The notes beneath the pieces are model-generated. The model was not told the origin of the DNA. It saw only the letters and a program-made list of their open reading frames with translations, and ran no database searches. Positions 11,310-23,570 of a DNA stretch of 64,000 nucleotides are shown piece by piece. A program made the translations under genes and the position numbers. The stretch is taken from NCBI GenBank assembly GCA_022605955.1, contig JAKCOZ010000578.1, positions 57,438-121,437 of the forward strand, read 5' to 3'. The stretch comes from Rallus limicola (taxonomy: Eukaryota > Chordata > Aves > Gruiformes > Rallidae). The number at the start of each line of letters is the position of its first letter. Positions within the stretch are counted from its first letter, which is position 1.

Positions 11310-12695
11310 ATGCCTTTCAGTCCTAGCTTCTTTACTTTGGGAGTTATTGCTGGACGTTTAGCATGTTTTGAACTGCAGTCTGCTAGGGCCGAGAAAAGCA
11401 CCGTAGGAGGTTCCAGGCATGTTCCCTCTTTCCAGGCAAAGGAAAAGGCTGAGAGCCAAAGTGACAGGGTCTGCTTGTGTGTCCTGTTAGGAGGTTTCAG
11501 ACAAGCTATGCCTTTCATGCCTAGCTTCTTTACTTTGGGAGTTATTGCTGGACGTTTAGCATGTTTTGAACTGCAGTCTGCTAGGGCCGAGAAAAGCACC
11601 GTAGGAGCTTCCAGGCATGTTCCCTCTTTCCAGGCAAAGGAAAAGGCTGAGAGCCAAAGTGACAGGGTCTGCTTGTGTGTCCTGTTAGGAGGTTTCAGAC
11701 AAGCTATGCCTTTCAGTCCTAGCTTCTTTACTTTGGGAGTTATTGCTGGACGTTTAGCATGTTTTGAACTGCAGTCTGCTAGGGCCGAGAAAAGCACTGT
11801 AGGAGGTAGCAGGTATGTTCCTTCTTTCCAGGCAAAGGAAAAGGCTGAGAGCCAAAGTGACAGGGTCTGCTAGTGTGTCCTGTTAGGAGGTTTCAGACAA
11901 GCTATGCCTTTCATGCCTAGCTTCTTTACTTTGGGAGTTATTGCTGGACGTTTAGCATGTTTTGAACTGCAGTCTGCTAGGGCCGAGAAAAGCACCGTAG
12001 GAGGTTCCAGGCATGTTCCCTCTTTCCAGGCAAAGGAAAAGGCTGAGAGCCAAAGTGACAGGGTCTGCTTGTGTGTCCTGTTAGGAGGTTTCAGACAAGC
12101 TATGCCTTTCAGTCCTAGCTTCTTTACTTTGGGAGTTATTGCTGGACGTTTAGCATGTTTTGAACTGCAGTCTGCTAGGGCCGAGAAAAGCACTGTAGGA
12201 GGTAGCAGGTATGTTCCTTCTTTCCAGGCAAAGGAAAAGGCTGAGAGCCAAAGTGACAGGGTCTGCTTGTGTGTCCTGTTAGGAGGTTTCAGACAAGCTA
12301 TGCCTTTCAGTCCTAGCTTCTTTACTTTGGGAGTTATTGCTGGACGTTTAGCATGTTTTGAACTGCAGTCTGCTAGGGCCGAGAAAAGCACCGTAGGAGG
12401 TTCCAGGCATGTTCCCTCTTTCCAGGCAAAGGAAAAGGCTGAGAGCCAAAGTGACAGGGTCTGCTTGTGTGTCCTGTTAGGAGGTTTCAGACAAGCTATG
12501 CCTTTCAGTCCTAGCTTCTTTACTTTGGGAGTTATTGCTGGACGTTTAGCAAGTTTTGAACTGCAGTCTGCTAGGGCCGAGAAAAGCACCGTAGGAGGTT
12601 CCAGGCATGTTCCCTCTTTCCAGGCAAAGGAAAAGGCTGAGAGCCAAAGTGACAGGGTCTGCTTGTGTGTCCTGTTAGGAGGTTTCAGACAAGCT

Positions 12696-13289
12696 ATGCC
12701 TTTCATGCCTAGCTTCTTTACTTTGGGAGTTATTGCTGGACGTTTAGCATGTTTTGAACTGCAGTCTGCTAGGGCCGAGAAAAGCACTGTAGGAGGTAGC
12801 AGGTATGTTCCTTCTTTCCAGGCAAAGGAAAAGGCTGAGAGCCGAAATGACAGGGTCTGCTTGTGTGTCCTGTTAGGAGGTTTCAGACAAGCTATGCCTT
12901 TTCGTCCTAGCTTATTTACTTTGGGAGTTATTGCTGGACGTTTAGCATGTTTTGAACTGCAGTCTGCTAGGGCCGAGAAAAGCACTGTAGGAGGTAGCAG
13001 GTATGTTCCTTCTTTCCAGGCAAAGGAAAAGGCTGAGAGCCAAAGTGACAGGGTCTGCTTGTGTGTCCTGTTAGGAGGTTTCAGACAAGCTATGCCTTTC
13101 AGTCCTAGCTTCTTTACTTTGGGAGTTATTGCTGGACGTTTAGCATGTTTTGAACTGCAGTCTGCTAGGGCCGAGAAAAGCACCGTAGGATGTTCCAGGC
13201 ATGTTCCCTCTTTCCAGGCAAAGGAAAAGGCTGAGAGCCAAAGTGACAGGGTCTGCTTGTGTGTCCTGTTAGGAGGTTTCAGACAAGCT
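12696..13289 (+). repeat. 3-monomer cassette, copy 2
   Basis: Carries the same three signature monomers as 10716-11309, exactly 1,980 bp downstream: CCGAAATGAC, then TTTTCGTCCTAGC, then GGATGTTCC. It is followed directly by a further copy at 594 bp, so copies 2 and 3 form a local tandem duplication. Confidence 0.85.
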
Positions 13290-13883
13290 ATGCCTTTCAT
13301 GCCTAGCTTCTTTACTTTGGGAGTTATTGCTGGACGTTTAGCATGTTTTGAACTGCAGTCTGCTAGGGCCGAGAAAAGCACTGTAGGAGGTAGCAGGTAT
13401 GTTCCTTCTTTCCAGGCAAAGGAAAAGGCTGAGAGCCGAAATGACAGGGTCTGCTTGTGTGTCCTGTTAGGAGGTTTCAGACAAGCTATGCCTTTTCGTC
13501 CTAGCTTATTTACTTTGGGAGTTATTGCTGGACGTTTAGCATGTTTTGAACTGCAGTCTGCTAGGGCCGAGAAAAGCACTGTAGGAGGTAGCAGGTATGT
13601 TCCTTCTTTCCAGGCAAAGGAAAAGGCTGAGAGCCAAAGTGACAGGGTCTGCTTGTGTGTCCTGTTAGGAGGTTTCAGACAAGCTATGCCTTTCAGTCCT
13701 AGCTTCTTTACTTTGGGAGTTATTGCTGGACGTTTAGCATGTTTTGAACTGCAGTCTGCTAGGGCCGAGAAAAGCACCGTAGGAGGTTCCAGGCATGTTC
13801 CCTCTTTCCAGGCAAAGGAAAAGGCTGAGAGCCAAAGTGACAGGGTCTGCTTGTGTGTCCTGTTAGGAGGTTTCAGACAAGCT
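13290..13883 (+). repeat. 3-monomer cassette, copy 3 (third monomer differs)
   Basis: The first two monomers repeat the rare CCGAAATGAC and TTTTCGTCCTAGC signatures of the preceding 594 bp. The third has ordinary GAGGTTCC instead of GATGTTCC. The duplication therefore probably ended within, or was later converted in, the third monomer. Confidence 0.8.
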
Positions 13884-16800
13884 ATGCCTTTCAGTCCTAG
13901 CTTCTTTACTTTGGGAGTTATTGCTGGATGTTTAGCATGTTTTGAACAGCAGTCTGCTAGGGCCGAGAAAAGCACCGTAGGAGGTTCCAGGCATGTTCCC
14001 TCTTTCCAGGCAAAGGAAAAGGCTGAGAGCCAAAGTGACAGGGTCTGCTTGTGTGTCCTGTTAGGAGGTTTCAGACAAGCTATGCCTTTCATGCCTAGCT
14101 TCTTTACTTTGGGAGTTATTGCTGGACGTTTAGCATGTTTTGAACTGCAGTCTGCTAGGGCCGAGAAAAGCACCGTAGGAGGTTCCAGGCATGTTCCCTC
14201 TTTCCAGGCAAAGGAAAAGGCTGAGAGCCAAAGTGACAGGGTCTGCTTGTGTGTCCTGTTAGGAGGTTTCAGACAAGCTATGCCTTTCAGTCCTAGCTTC
14301 TTTACTTTGGGAGTTATTGCTGGACGTTTAGCATGTTTTGAACTGCAGTCTGCTAGGGCCGAGAAAAGCACTGTAGGAGGTAGCAGGTATGTTCCTTCTT
14401 TCCAGGCAAAGGAAAAGGCTGAGAGCCAAAGTGACAGGGTCTGCTTGTGTGTCCTGTTAGGAGGTTTCAGACAAGCTATGCCTTTCATGCCTAGCTTCTT
14501 TACTTTGGGAGTTATTGCTGGACGTTTAGCATGTTTTGAACTGCAGTCTGCTAGGGCCGAGAAAAGCACCGTAGGAGGTTCCAGGCATGTTCCCTCTTTC
14601 CAGGCAAAGGAAAAGGCTGAGAGCCAAAGTGACAGGGTCTGCTTGTGTGTCCTGTTAGGAGGTTTCAGACAAGCTATGCCTTTCAGTCCTAGCTTCTTTA
14701 CTTTGGGAGTTATTGCTGGACGTTTAGCATGTTTTGAACTGCAGTCTGCTAGGGCCGAGAAAAGCACTGTAGGAGGTAGCAGGTATGTTCCTTCTTTCCA
14801 GGCAAAGGAAAAGGCTGAGAGCCAAAGTGACAGGGTCTGCTTGTGTGTCCTGTTAGGAGGTTTCAGACAAGCTATGCCTTTCAGTCCTAGCTTCTTTACT
14901 TTGGGAGTTATTGCTGGACGTTTAGCATGTTTTGAACTGCAGTCTGCTAGGGCCGAGAAAAGCACCGTAGGAGGTTCCAGGCATGTTCCCTCTTTCCAGG
15001 CAAAGGAAAAGGCTGAGAGCCAAAGTGACAGGGTCTGCTTGTGTGTCCTGTTAGGAGGTTTCAGACAAGCTATGCCTTTCAGTCCTAGCTTCTTTACTTT
15101 GGGAGTTATTGCTGGACGTTTAGCAAGTTTTGAACTGCAGTCTGCTAGGGCCGAGAAAAGCACCGTAGGAGGTTCCAGGCATGTTCCCTCTTTCCAGGCA
15201 AAGGAAAAGGCTGAGAGCCAAAGTGACAGGGTCTGCTTGTGTGTCCTGTTAGGAGGTTTCAGACAAGCTATGCCTTTCATGCCTAGCTTCTTTACTTTGG
15301 GAGTTAATGCTGGACGTTTAGCATGTTTTGAACTGCAGTCTGCTAGGGCCGAGAAAAGCACTGTAGGAGGTTCCAGGCATGTTCCTTCTTTCCAGGCAAA
15401 GGAAAAGGCTGAGAGCCAAAGTGACAGGGTCTGCTTGTGTGTCCTGTTAGGAGGTTTCAGACAAGCTATGCCTTTCAGTCCTAGCTTCTTTACTTTGGGA
15501 GTTATTGCTGGACGTTTAGCATGTTTTGAACTGCAGTCTGCTAGGGCCGAGAAAAGCACCGTAGGAGGTTCCAGGCATGTTCCCTCTTTACAGGCAAAGG
15601 AAAAGACTGAGAGCCAAAGTGACAGGGTCTGCTTGTGTGTCCTGTTAGGAGGTTTCAGACAAGCTATGCCTTTCATGCCTAGCTTCTTTACTTTGGGAGT
15701 TATTGCTGGACGTTTAGCATGTTTTGAACTGCAGTCTGCTAGGGCCGAGAAAAGCACCGTAGGAGCTTCCAGGCATGTTCCCTCTTTCCAGGCAAAGGAA
15801 AAGGCTGAGAGCCAAAGTGACAGGGTCTGCTTGTGTGTCCTGTTAGGAGGTTTCAGACAAGCTATGCCTTTCATGCCTAGCTTCTTTACTTTGGGAGTTA
15901 TTGCTGGACGTTTAGCATGTTTTGAACTGCAGTCTGCTAGGGCCGAGAAAAGCACTGTAGGAGGTAGCAGGTATGTTCCTTCTTTCCAGGCAAAGGAAAA
16001 GGCTGAGAGCCAAAGTGACAGGGTCTGCTTGTGTGTCCTGTTAGGAGGTTTCAGACAAGCTATGCCTTTCAGTCCTAGCTTCTTTACTTTGGGAGTTATT
16101 GCTGGACGTTTAGCATGTTTTGAACTGCAGTCTGCTAGGGCCGAGAAAAGCACCGTAGGAGGTTCCAGGCATGTTCCCTCTTTCCAGGCAAAGGAAAAGG
16201 CTGAGAGCCAAAGTGACAGGGTCTGCTTGTGTGTCCTGTTAGGAGGTTTCAGACAAGCTATGCCTTTCATGCCTAGCTTCTTTACTTTGGGAGTTATTGC
16301 TGGACGTTTAGCAAGTTTTGAACTGCAGTCTGCTAGGGCCGAGAAAAGCACCGTAGGAGGTTCCAGGCATGTTCCCTCTTTCCAGGCAAAGGAAAAGGCT
16401 GAGAGCCAAAGTGACAGGGTCTGCTTGTGTGTCCTGTTATAAGGTTTCAGACAAGCTATGCCTTTCATGCCTAGCTTCTTTACTTTGGGAGTTATTGCTG
16501 GACGTTTAGCATGTTTTGAACTGCAGTCTGCTAGGGCCGAGAAAAGCACCGTAGGAGGTTCCAGGCATGTTCCCTCTTTCCAGGCAAAGGAAAAGGCTGA
16601 GAGCCAAAGTGACAGGGTCTGCTTGTGTGTCCTGTTAGGAGGTTTCAGACAAGCTATGCCTTTCATGCCTAGCTTCTTTACTTTGGGAGTTATTGCTGGA
16701 CGTTTAGCATGTTTTGAACTGCAGTCTGCTAGGGCCGAGAAAAGCACTGTAGGAGCTTCCAGGCATGTTCCCTCTTTCCAGGCAAAGGAAAAGGCTGAGA

Positions 16801-18053
16801 GCCAAAGTGACAGGGTCTGCTTGTGTGTCCTGTTAGGAGGTTTCAGACAAGCTATGCCTTTCATGCCTAGCTTCTTTACTTTGGGAGTTATTGCTGGACG
16901 TTTAGCATGTTTTGAACTGCAGTCTGCTAGGGCCGAGAAAAGCACCGTAGGAGGTTCCAGGCATGTTCCCTCTTTCCAGGCAAAGGAAAAGGCTGAGAGC
17001 CAAAGTGACAGGGTCTGCTTGTGTGTCCTGTTAGGAGGTTTCAGACAAGCTATGCCTTTCAGTCCTAGCTTCTTTACTTTGGGAGTTATTGCTGGACGTT
17101 TAGCATGTTTTGAACTGCAGTCTGCTAGGGCCGAGAAAAGCACCGTAGGAGGTTCCAGGCATGTTCCCTCTTTCCAGGCAAAGGAAAAGGCTGAGAGCCA
17201 AAGTGACAGGGTCTGCTTGTGTGTCCTGTTAGGAGGTTTCAGACAAGCTATGCCTTTCAGTCCTAGCTTCTTTACTTTGGGAGTTATTGCTGGACGTTTA
17301 GCATGTTTTGAACTGCAGTCTGCTAGGGCCGAGAAAAGCACTGTAGGAGGTAGCAGGTATGTTCCTTCTTTCCAGGCAAAGGAAAAGGCTGAGAGCCAAA
17401 GTGACAGGGTCTGCTTGTGTGTCCTGTTAGGAGGTTTCAGACAAGCTATGCCTTTCATGCCTAGCTTCTTTACTTTGGGAGTTATTGCTGGACGTTTAGC
17501 ATGTTTTGAACTGCAGTCTGCTAGGGCCGAGAAAAGCACCGTAGGAGGTTCCAGGCATGTTCCCTCTTTCCAGGCAAAGGAAAAGGCTGAGAGCCAAAGT
17601 GACAGGGTCTGCTTGTGTGTCCTGTTAGGAGGTTTCAGACAAGCTATGCCTTTCAGTCCTAGCTTCTTTACTTTGGGAGTTATTGCTGGACGTTTAGCAT
17701 GTTTTGAACTGCAGTCTGCTAGGGCCGAGAAAAGCACTGTAGGAGGTAGCAGGTATGTTCCTTCTTTCCAGGCAAAGGAAAAGGCTGAGAGCCAAAGTGA
17801 CAGGGTCTGCTTGTGTGTCCTGTTAGGAGGTTTCAGACAAGCTATGCCTTTCAGTCCTAGCTTCTTTACTTTGGGAGTTATTGCTGGACGTTTAGCATGT
17901 TTTGAACTGCAGTCTGCTAGGGCCGAGAAAAGCACCGTAGGAGCTTCCAGGCATGTTCCCTCTTTCCAGGCAAAGGAAAAGGCTGAGAGCCAAAGTGACA
18001 GGGTCTGCTTGTGTGTCCTGTTAGGAGGTTTCAGACAAGCTATGCCTTTCATG

Positions 18054-18193
18054 CCTAGCTTCTTTACTTTGGGAGTTATTGCTGGACGTTTAGCATGTTT
18101 TGAACTGCAGTCTGCTAGGGCCGAGAAAAGCACCGTAGGAGGTTCAAAACATGCTAAACGTCCAGCAATAACTCCCAAAGTAAAGAAGCTAGG
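18054..18193. other. Foldback inversion junction between the two satellite blocks
   Basis: Bases 18054-18105 and 18142-18193 are perfect reverse complements over 52 bp, separated by a 36-nt spacer (18106-18141). Beyond the perfect stem the arms keep pairing, apart from subtype differences (first mismatch ATG versus AGT), because all of the left block is complementary in sequence to the right block. The four bases GTTC at 18142-18145 fit both sides: GGAGGTTC continues the forward monomer and CAGTTCAAAAC precedes the reverse monomer. This is the pattern of a microhomology-mediated join or template switch. The order of monomer subtypes on the two sides is not a mirror image, so it is not a simple recent inverted duplication of the adjacent kilobases. 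A chimeric assembly join is the alternative. Confidence 0.9.
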
Positions 18194-18814
18194 ACTGAAA
18201 GGCATAGCTTGTCTGAAACCTCCTAACAGGACACACAAGCAGACCCTGTCACTTTGGCTCTCAGCCTTTTCCTTTGCATGGAAAGAGGGAACATGCCTGG
18301 AACCTCCTACGGTGCTTTTCTCGGCCCTAGCAGACTGCAGTTCAAAACATGCTAAACGTCCAGCAATAACTCCCAAAGTAAAGAAGCTAGGACTGAAAGG
18401 CATAGCTTGTCTGAAACCTCCTAACAGGACACACAAGCAGACCCTGTTACTTTGGCTCTCAGCCTTTTCCTTTGCCTGGAAAGAAGGAACATACCTGCTA
18501 CCTCCTACGGTGCTTTTCTCGGCCCTAGCAGACTGCAGTTCAAAACATGCTAAACGTCCAGCAATAACTCCCAAAGTAAAGAAGCTAGGCATGAAAGGCA
18601 TAGCTTGTCTGAAACCTCCTAACAGGACACACAAGCAGACCCTGTCACTTTGGCTCTCAGCCTTTTCCTTTGCCTGGAAAGAGGGAACATGCCTGGAACC
18701 TCCTACGGTGCTTTTCTCGGCCCTAGCAGACTGCAGTTCAAAACATGCTAAACGTCCAGCAATAACTCCCAAAGTAAAGAAGCTAGGCATGAAAGGCATA
18801 GCTTGTCTGAAACC

Positions 18815-21800
18815 TTATAACAGGACACACAAGCAGACCCTGTCACTTTGGCTCTCAGCCTTTTCCTTTGCATGGAAAGAGGGAACATGCCTGGAACCTC
18901 CTACGGTGCTTTTCTCGGCCCTAGCAGACTGCAGTTCAAAACATGCTAAACGTCCAGCAATAACTCCCAAAGTAAAGAAGCTAGGACTGAAAGGCATAGC
19001 TTGTCTGAAACCTCCTAACAGGACACACAAGCAGACCCTGTTACTTTGGCTCTCAGCCTTTTCCTTTGCCTGGAAAGAGGGAACATGCCTGGAAGCTCCT
19101 ACGGTGCTTTTCTCGGCCCTAGCAGACTGCAGTTCAAAACATGCTAAACGTCCAGCAATAACTCCCAAAGTAAAGAAGCTAGGACTGAAAGGCATAGCTT
19201 GTCTGAAACCTCCTAACAGGACACACAAGCAGACCCTGTCACTTTGGCTCTCAGCCTTTTCCTTTGCCTGGAAAGAAGGAACATACCTGCTACCTCCTAC
19301 GGTGCTTTTCTCGGCCCTAGCAGACTGCAGTTCAAAACATGCTAAACGTCCAGCAATAACTCCCAAAGTAAAGAAGCTAGGCATGAAAGGCATAGCTTGT
19401 CTGAAACCTCCTAACAGGACACACAAGCAGACCCTGTCACTTTGGCTCTCAGCCTTTTCCTTTGCCTGGAAAGAGGGAACATGCCTGGAACCTCCTACGG
19501 TGCTTTTCTCGGCCCTAGCAGACTGCAGTTCAAAACATGCTAAACGTCCAGCAATAACTCCCAAAGTAAAGAAGCTAGGCATGAAAGGCATAGCTTGTCT
19601 GAAACCTTATAACAGGACACACAAGCAGACCCTGTCACTTTGGCTCTCAGCCTTTTCCTTTGCCTGGAAAGAGGGAACATGCCTGGAAGCTCCTACGGTG
19701 CTTTTCTCGGCCCTAGCAGACTGCAGTTCAAAACATGCTAAACGTCCAGCAATAACTCCCAAAGTAAAGAAGCTAGGACTGAAAGGCATAGCTTGTCTGA
19801 AACCTCCTAACAGGACACACAAGCAGACCCTGTCACTTTGGCTCTCAGCCTTTTCCTTTGCCTGGAAAGAGGGAACATGCCTGGAACCTCCTACGGTGCT
19901 TTTCTCGGCCCTAGCAGACTGCAGTTCAAAACATGCTAAACGTCCAGCAATAACTCCCAAAGTAAAGAAGCTAGGACTGAAAGGCATAGCTTGTCTGAAA
20001 CCTCCTAACAGGACACACAAGCAGACCCTGTCACTTTGGCTCTCAGCCTTTTCCTTTGCCTGGAAAGAGGGAACATGCCTGGAACCTCCTACGGTGCTTT
20101 TCTCGGCCCTAGCAGACTGCAGTTCAAAACATGCTAAACGTCCAGCAATAACTCCCAAAGTAAAGAAGCTAGGCATGAAAGGCATAGCTTGTCTGAAACC
20201 TCCTAACAGGACACACAAGCAGACCCTGTCACTTTGGCTCTCAGCCTTTTCCTTTGCCTGGAAAGAGGGAACATGCCTGGAACCTCCTACGGTGCTTTTC
20301 TCGGCCCTAGCAGACTGCAGTTCAAAACATGCTAAACGTCCAGCAATAACTCCCAAAGTAAAGAAGCTAGGTATGAAAGGCATAGCTTGTCTGAAACCTC
20401 CTAACAGGACACACAAGCAGACCCTGTCACTTTGGCTCTCAGCCTTTTCCTTTGCCTGGAAAGAGGGAACATGCCTGGAAGCTCCTACGGTGCTTTTCTC
20501 GGCCCTAGCAGACTGCAGTTCAAAACATGCTAAACGTCCAGCAATAACTCCCAAAGTAAAGAAGCTAGGACTGAAAGGCATAGCTTGTCTGAAACCTCCT
20601 AACAGGACACACAAGCAGACCCTGTCACTTTGGCTCTCAGCCTTTTCCTTTGCCTGGAAAGAGGGAACATGCCTGGAACCTCCTACGGTGCTTTTCTCGG
20701 CCCTAGCAGACTGCAGTTCAAAACATGCTAAACGTCCAGCAATAACTGCTAAAGTAAAGAAGCTAGGCATGAAAGGCATAGCTTGTCTGAAACCTCCTAA
20801 CAGGACACACAAGCAGACCCTGTCACTTTGGCTCTCAGCCTTTTCCTTTGCCTGGAAAGAGGGAACATGCCTGGAACCTCCTTCGGATGCTTTTCTCGGC
20901 CCTAGCAGACTGCAGTTCAAAACATGCTAAACGTCCAGCAATAACTCCCAAAGTAAAGAAGCTAGGACTGAAAGGCATAGCTTGTCTGAAACCTCCTAAC
21001 AGGACACACAAGCAGACCCTGTCACTTTGGCTCTCAGCCTTTTCCTTTGCCTGGAAAGAGGGAACATGCCTGGAACCTCCTACGGTGCTTTTCTCGGCCC
21101 TAGCAGACTGCAGTTCAAAACATGCTAAACATCCAGCAATAACTCCCAAAGTAAAGAAGCTAGGTATGAAAGGCATAGCTTGTCTGAAACCTCCTAACAG
21201 GACACACAAGCAGACCCTGTCACTTTGGCTCTCAGCCTTTTCCTTTGCCTGGAAAGAGGGAACATGTCTGAAAGCTCCTACGGTGCTTTTCTCGGCCCTA
21301 GCAGACTGCAGTTCAAAACATGCTAAACGTCCAGCAATAACTCCCAAAGTAAAGAAGCTAGGCATGAAAGGCATAGCTTGTCTGAAACCTCCTAACAGGA
21401 CACACAAGCAGACCCTGTCACTTTGGCTCTCAGCCTTTTCCTTTGCCTGGAAAGAAGGAACATACCTGCTACCTCCTACGGTGCTTTTCTCGGCCCTAGC
21501 AGACTGCAGTTCAAAACATGCTAAACGTCCAGCAATAACTCCCAAAGTAAAGAAGCTAGGACTGAAAGGCATAGCTTGTCTGAAACCTCCTAACAGGACA
21601 CACAAGCAGACCCTGTCACTTTGGCTCTCAGCCTTTTCCTTTGCCTGGAAAGAGGGAACATGCCTGGAACCTCCTACGGTGCTTTTCTCGGCCCTAGCAG
21701 ACTGCAGTTCAAAACATGCTAAACGTCCAGCAATAACTCCCAAAGTAAAGAAGCTAGGCATGAAAGGCATAGCTTGTCTGAAACCTCCTAACAGGACACA

Positions 21801-23570
21801 CAAGCAGACCCTGTCACTTTGGCTCTCAGCCTTTTCCTTTGCCTGGAAAGAAGGAACATACCTGCTACCTCCTACGGTGCTTTTCTCGGCCCTAGCAGAC
21901 TGCAGTTCAAAACATGCTAAACGTCCAGCAATAACTCCCAAAGTAAAGAAGCTAGGACTGAAAGGCATAGCTTGTCTGAAACCTCCTAACAGGACACACA
22001 AGCAGACCCTGTCACTTTGGCTCTCAGCCTTTTCCTTTGCCTGGAAAGAGGGAACATGCCTGGAACCTCCTACGGTGCTTTTCTCGGCCCTAGCAGACTG
22101 CAGTTCAAAACATGCTAAACGTCCAGCAATAACTCCCAAAGTAAAGAAGCTAGGCATGAAAGGCATAGCTTGTCTGAAACCTTATAACAGGACACACAAG
22201 CAGACCCTGTCACTTTGGCTCTCAGCCTTTTCCTTTGCATGGAAAGAGGGAACATGCCTGGAACCTCCTACGGTGCTTTTCTCGGCCCTAGCAGACTGCA
22301 GTTCAAAACATGCTAAACGTCCAGCAATAACTCCCAAAGTAAAGAAGCTAGGACTGAAAGGCATAGCTTGTCTGAAACCTCCTAACAGGACACACAAGCA
22401 GACCCTGTTACTTTGGCTCTCAGCCTTTTCCTTTGCCTGGAAAGAGGGAACATGCCTGGAACCTCCTACGGTGCTTTTCTCGGCCCTAGCAGACTGCAGT
22501 TCAAAACATGCTAAACGTCCAGCAATAACTCCCAAAGTAAAGAAGCTAGGACTGAAAGGCATAGCTTGTCTGAAACCTCCTAACAGGACACACAAGCAGA
22601 CCCTGTCACTTTGGCTGTCAGCCTTTTCCTTTGCCTGGAAAGAAGGAACATACCTGCTACCTCCTACAGTGCTTTTCTCGGCCCTAGCAGACTGCAGTTC
22701 AAAACATGCTAAACGTCCAGCAATAACTCCCAAAGTAAAGAAGCTAGGACTGAAAGGCATAGCTTGTCTGAAACCTCCTAACAGGACACACAAGCAGACC
22801 CTGTCACTTTGGCTCTCAGCCTTTTCCTTTGCCTGGAAAGAGGGAACATGCCTGGAACCTCCTACGGTGCTTTTCTCGGCCCTAGCAGACTGCAGTTCAA
22901 AACATGCTAAACGTCCAGCAATAACTCCCAAAGTAAAGAAGCTAGGACTGAAAGGCATAGCTTGTCTGAAACCTCCTAACAGGACACACAAGCAGACCCT
23001 GTCACTTTGGCTCTCAGCCTTTTCCTTTGCCTGGAAAGAAGGAACATACCTGCTACCTCCTACAGTGCTTTTCTCGGCCCTAGCAGACTGCAGTTCAAAA
23101 CATGCTAAACGTCCAGCAATAACTCCCAAAGTAAAGAAGCTAGGACTGAAAGGCATAGCTTGTCTGAAACCTCCTAACAGGACACACAAGCAGACCCTGT
23201 CACTTTGGCTCTCAGCCTTTTCCTTTGCCTGGAAAGAAGGAACATACCTGCTACCTCCTACGGTGCTTTTTTCGGCCCTAGCAGACTGCAGTTCAAAACA
23301 TGCTAAACGTCCAGCAATAACTCCCAAAGTAAAGAAGCTAGGCATGAAAGGCATAGCTTGTCTGAAACCTCCTAACAGGACACACAAGCAGACCCTGTCA
23401 CTTTGGCTCTCAGCCTTTTCCTTTGCCTGGAAAGAGGGAACATGCCTGGAACCTCCTACGGTGCTTTTCTCGGCCCTAGCAGACTGCAGTTCAAAACATG
23501 CTAAACGTCCAGCAATAACTCCCAAAGTAAAGAAGCTAGGCATGAAAGGCATAGCTTGCCTGAAACCTTA
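18815..23570 (-). repeat. TAA-bounded HOR series in the reverse block
   Basis: TAA markers (TTA on the + strand at 18815, 19607, 22182 and 23568) divide this stretch into blocks of 792 bp (4 monomers), 2,575 bp (13 monomers plus one base) and 1,386 bp (7 monomers). Each marker is followed on the + strand by a monomer with TTTGCATGGAAAG, then one with CCTGTTACTTTGG, a linked triplet seen four times. The odd base is an insertion near 20886, where CCTCCTTCGGATGC replaces CCTCCTACGGTGC. Confidence 0.85.

Larger units (their letters stand above)
1..18141 (+). repeat. Satellite block in forward orientation (about 91.6 monomers)
   Basis: All monomers read in the same direction and keep perfect 198-bp phase from position 24 to the last one at 18048, with no net insertion or deletion. 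By hand count of one monomer this strand has 56 G and 41 C per 198 bases, about 49% GC with a G excess. Variation is almost wholly substitutional: TCAGTCC/TCATGCC near the start, GCATG/GCAAG before TTTTGAACT, and linked changes in the segment after AGCAC. The perfect phasing argues that this stretch is well assembled, or that unequal exchange here occurs in exact register. Confidence 0.97.
9132..18141 (+). repeat. Forward block, distal part without regular TAA spacing
   Basis: About 45.5 monomers. Only one TAA marker occurs here (16440-16442), so the regular blocks of 816-9131 break down. Private nonsense changes appear in the otherwise open frame (TGA at 9426-9428, TAG at 11871-11873), as do private substitutions such as GGATGTTTAGC near 13921 and GAACAGCAG near 13945. 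The 3-monomer cassette at 10716, 12696 and 13290 lies within this stretch. No gene or other element is visible. Confidence 0.9.

Noticed and set aside
18106..18141. Transposon or integrated element at the orientation switch
   Set aside because: The 36-nt spacer is ordinary monomer sequence in correct phase with the left block. There is no target-site duplication, terminal repeat or foreign sequence.
11870..20930. Large proteins encoded across the inversion (minus 11870-18799 and plus 16458-20930)
   Set aside because: These frames cross 18142 and switch from one repeat peptide to the unrelated peptide of the opposite strand. That happens only because both strands are open, not because a protein is encoded.
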